Assembly: GCA_028692535.1 (NCBI GenBank)
Contig: JAQUXD010000074.1
Location: 1-8,187, forward strand
DNA from: Eubacteriales bacterium
GTDB lineage: Bacteria; Bacillota; Clostridia; Peptostreptococcales; Anaerovoracaceae
DNA: 8,187 bases
Reading direction: 5' to 3'
The notes beneath the pieces were generated by a model, which saw nothing but the letters and a program-made list of their open reading frames with translations, did not search any database and was not told the DNA's origin. The translations under genes and the position numbers were made by a program. Each line of letters starts with the position of its first letter. Position 1 is the stretch's first letter. Shown piece by piece: positions 6,649-8,187 of the stretch.

Positions 6649-6708
6649 CCCTGGTTCCAGAAATTAATATCTGTGTTCAATGAAGCAGTATCAGGTGCTG
6701 TCTGCTGC

Positions 6709-8187
6709 TTAGTCCACTTGTTCGATTTCAAAATATTGTACGGCCGTCGGATAGGCAGGATTCCGGGAATAGCCATCGATTGATTTTGAAACAATCGATG
6801 CCACGACACGATCGTACGGGAATATCATATAGGCCTGGTCCAATACTTCTTCCTGGACTTCGATGAACAGCTGCTCTGCCTGGTCGCGGTCGGTAGCTGT
6901 CAATTGGTCAGCACTCTCGATTTTTGCATCCAGTGCCGGATCCTTGATGTACGACAGGTTGAAGAATACTTCATCCTCGGAATGGACCAGACTTTGGAAC
7001 CATGAAATGGGACTTGCATAGTCCGGCCACCAAATCATGATAAACATGTCTTGTCTTTCGTCAGGATTCGGCGTTTTCGCATATTCCCAGTGAGAATCCC
7101 AGTTCCGCTCTCTGATGTCGACATTGATCCCGATCTGCTTCAGGTATACCTGCCAGAGTTGTGCAAGATCACGATAATCCGTGTTGCCGGATTGAATGGC
7201 AAACTCAAGCGTCAAGTCGGTCGTATCCACGCCGGATTTTGCGAGGTATTCCGCTGCCTTGTCGAGATCGAATGTATACTGCATCAAATCATCACTATGT
7301 CCCCAAAGGCCCGGAGGAACCATGCCTTTCGATTGAGCGCCCCGGTTTTCGAGCACACTTTCAACCACTTCTTGATAGGGGAAAGCGTAAGAAAGCGCTC
7401 TGCGGAAATCCGCATTGCTCTCCGGATATTTTTCGGTGTTCAAGAAGATCACGATATTATCATACGTTGTTTCATAAATTACGTTTAGGCTGTCGTTTTC
7501 CTTGACTGCCTTTAAATCCGTCGTGGAGAGCTGGTCTGCGATTTGTGCATCGCCGGATTCGAGCAGTTGACGTCTGGCACTGGATTCAACACTCTTCTTC
7601 AAAAGAACGTTCTTGTACGATCCTTCTTTCCATTCACGCCAATAGCCATCGTAGGCCGTTAACACTGCCTGGTCTGCTGCAGTGAGGCCTTTTACCATAT
7701 AGGGGCCGGTCCCGCCGTCGTTGCCTTCCGGGGAGTTGAACCAATCGCTCTCCTGATCGCATGCGGCATCCGAAATGATGTACGCAGCGTATGCGGCTGT
7801 AGCAATCAGATCCACCGGAGCCGGTAATGAGCAATTAAATTTGACGGTCATATCATCGACTACTTCAATGGATTCGACCGATGCCCAGATGTAGGATGCA
7901 CCTTTTCCCATTTCCATCGTGCGATCAATCGATTTTTTCACTGCCGCAGCATTCAGCGGCGTCCCATCATGAAATGTAACACCTTCCCGCAGTTTGAATT
8001 CCCAAACGGTTCCATCTTCGTTTTGAGTCCACTCCGTTGCAAGCAGCGGTTCGATTTCATTTGTTTCACTGTTATACCGTGTCAGCGTTTCATAGACATT
8101 CTGCAGAATGTATATGCCATTTGAGTTTTCTGCACTTGGATCCAACGTGATGTAAGGTTCCGAACTGATTGAATGGTACAGAACATC
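6709..8187 (-). CDS. Peptide-type ABC solute-binding protein (SBP family 5), 5' end beyond window
   Basis: The 492 codons seen run from the window edge to TAA 6711-6709. The protein is an extracytoplasmic family-5 binding protein (DppA/OppA/NikA type), which captures the ligand and delivers it to the two permeases. The visible sequence starts at HSISSEPYITLDPS, the usual beginning of the mature domain, so only the signal peptide (probably a lipoprotein signal) and a few residues are missing. Family marks: PLLATEW, the GVTFHDGTPLNAAAV block (about residues 69-83 of the visible part), the GGTGPYMV turn, and the closing lobe with VYLKQIGINVDIRERNW and DMFIMIWWPDY. The frame continues upstream of the TTG at 8145, which is an internal Leu codon and not a start. 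Tryptophans and acidic residues in the C-terminal lobe may line the ligand site, but the ligand cannot be deduced; a modified or cyclic amino-acid compound is the context-based guess. Confidence 0.92.
   Translation of the reverse strand, partial: DVLYHSISSEPYITLDPSAENSNGIYILQNVYETLTRYNSETNEIEPLLATEWTQNEDGTVWEFKLREGVTFHDGTPLNAAAVKKSIDRTMEMGKGASYIWASVESIEVVDDMTVKFNCSLPAPVDLIATAAYAAYIISDAACDQESDWFNSPEGNDGGTGPYMVKGLTAADQAVLTAYDGYWREWKEGSYKNVLLKKSVESSARRQLLESGDAQIADQLSTTDLKAVKENDSLNVIYETTYDNIVIFLNTEKYPESNADFRRALSYAFPYQEVVESVLENRGAQSKGMVPPGLWGHSDDLMQYTFDLDKAAEYLAKSGVDTTDLTLEFAIQSGNTDYRDLAQLWQVYLKQIGINVDIRERNWDSHWEYAKTPNPDERQDMFIMIWWPDYASPISWFQSLVHSEDEVFFNLSYIKDPALDAKIESADQLTATDRDQAEQLFIEVQEEVLDQAYMIFPYDRVVASIVSKSIDGYSRNPAYPTAVQYFEIEQVD

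Noticed and set aside
8143..8145. TTG as start of the binding-protein gene
   Set aside because: The frame stays open to the window edge and the upstream residues match the start of the mature family-5 domain, so the true start lies outside the window.
1..8187. CRISPR array, transposon ends, tRNA or rRNA
   Set aside because: No repeated spaced units, transposase frame, terminal inverted repeats or tRNA-like folds were seen; nearly all bases belong to the eight genes.

Overview
The window is one continuous run of genes, all on the minus strand and read from high to low coordinates. It looks like a single operon that extends past both edges. In order of transcription it holds: an oligopeptide/dipeptide-type solute-binding protein (5' end outside the window), two inner-membrane permeases (DppB-like and DppC-like), a double-NBD ATPase (DppD+DppF fused in one chain), an AroM-family protein, a DUF917 / S-methyl-thiohydantoin-desulfurase-family protein, an Asp/Glu/hydantoin-racemase-family protein, and the first 99 codons of a nitroreductase-family flavoprotein. 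Gaps between genes are 2-39 bases, except for 125 bases between the binding-protein gene and the first permease. Nearly every start has a strong AGGAG/GGAGG ribosome site 6-9 bases upstream.

Organism: the strong uniform Shine-Dalgarno sites, the intermediate base composition and the resemblance of the proteins to clostridial-type families suggest an anaerobic Firmicute (Clostridia or a relative). This is inference from style, since there is no rRNA or marker gene. Nothing indicates a mobile element, phage, CRISPR array or RNA gene.

Layout: 8187-6709 binding protein; 6708-6584 spacer with a GC-rich stem-loop; 6583-4655 the permease pair; 4643-2847 the ATPase. These make a complete peptide/opine/nickel-family (PepT) importer. 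From 2844 to 1 come four enzyme-like genes, AroM, DUF917, racemase and nitroreductase, coupled tightly to the importer: the ribosome site of aroM lies inside the last codons of the ATPase gene.

How they may work together (inference): the importer brings in a small amino-acid-derived compound, and the downstream proteins interconvert or open it. Racemase-fold and DUF917 proteins are known or annotated in connection with hydantoin and thiohydantoin chemistry, so a hydantoin-like, thiohydantoin-like or D-amino-acid-containing substrate is the leading guess. No hydantoinase or carbamoylase is visible here. The AroM protein looks, by its two Cys motifs and the pattern between them, like a diverged relative of the racemase encoded two genes away. 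The first ATPase half has lost its H-loop histidine. These two points and the uncharacterised cassette are the main items for a second look.
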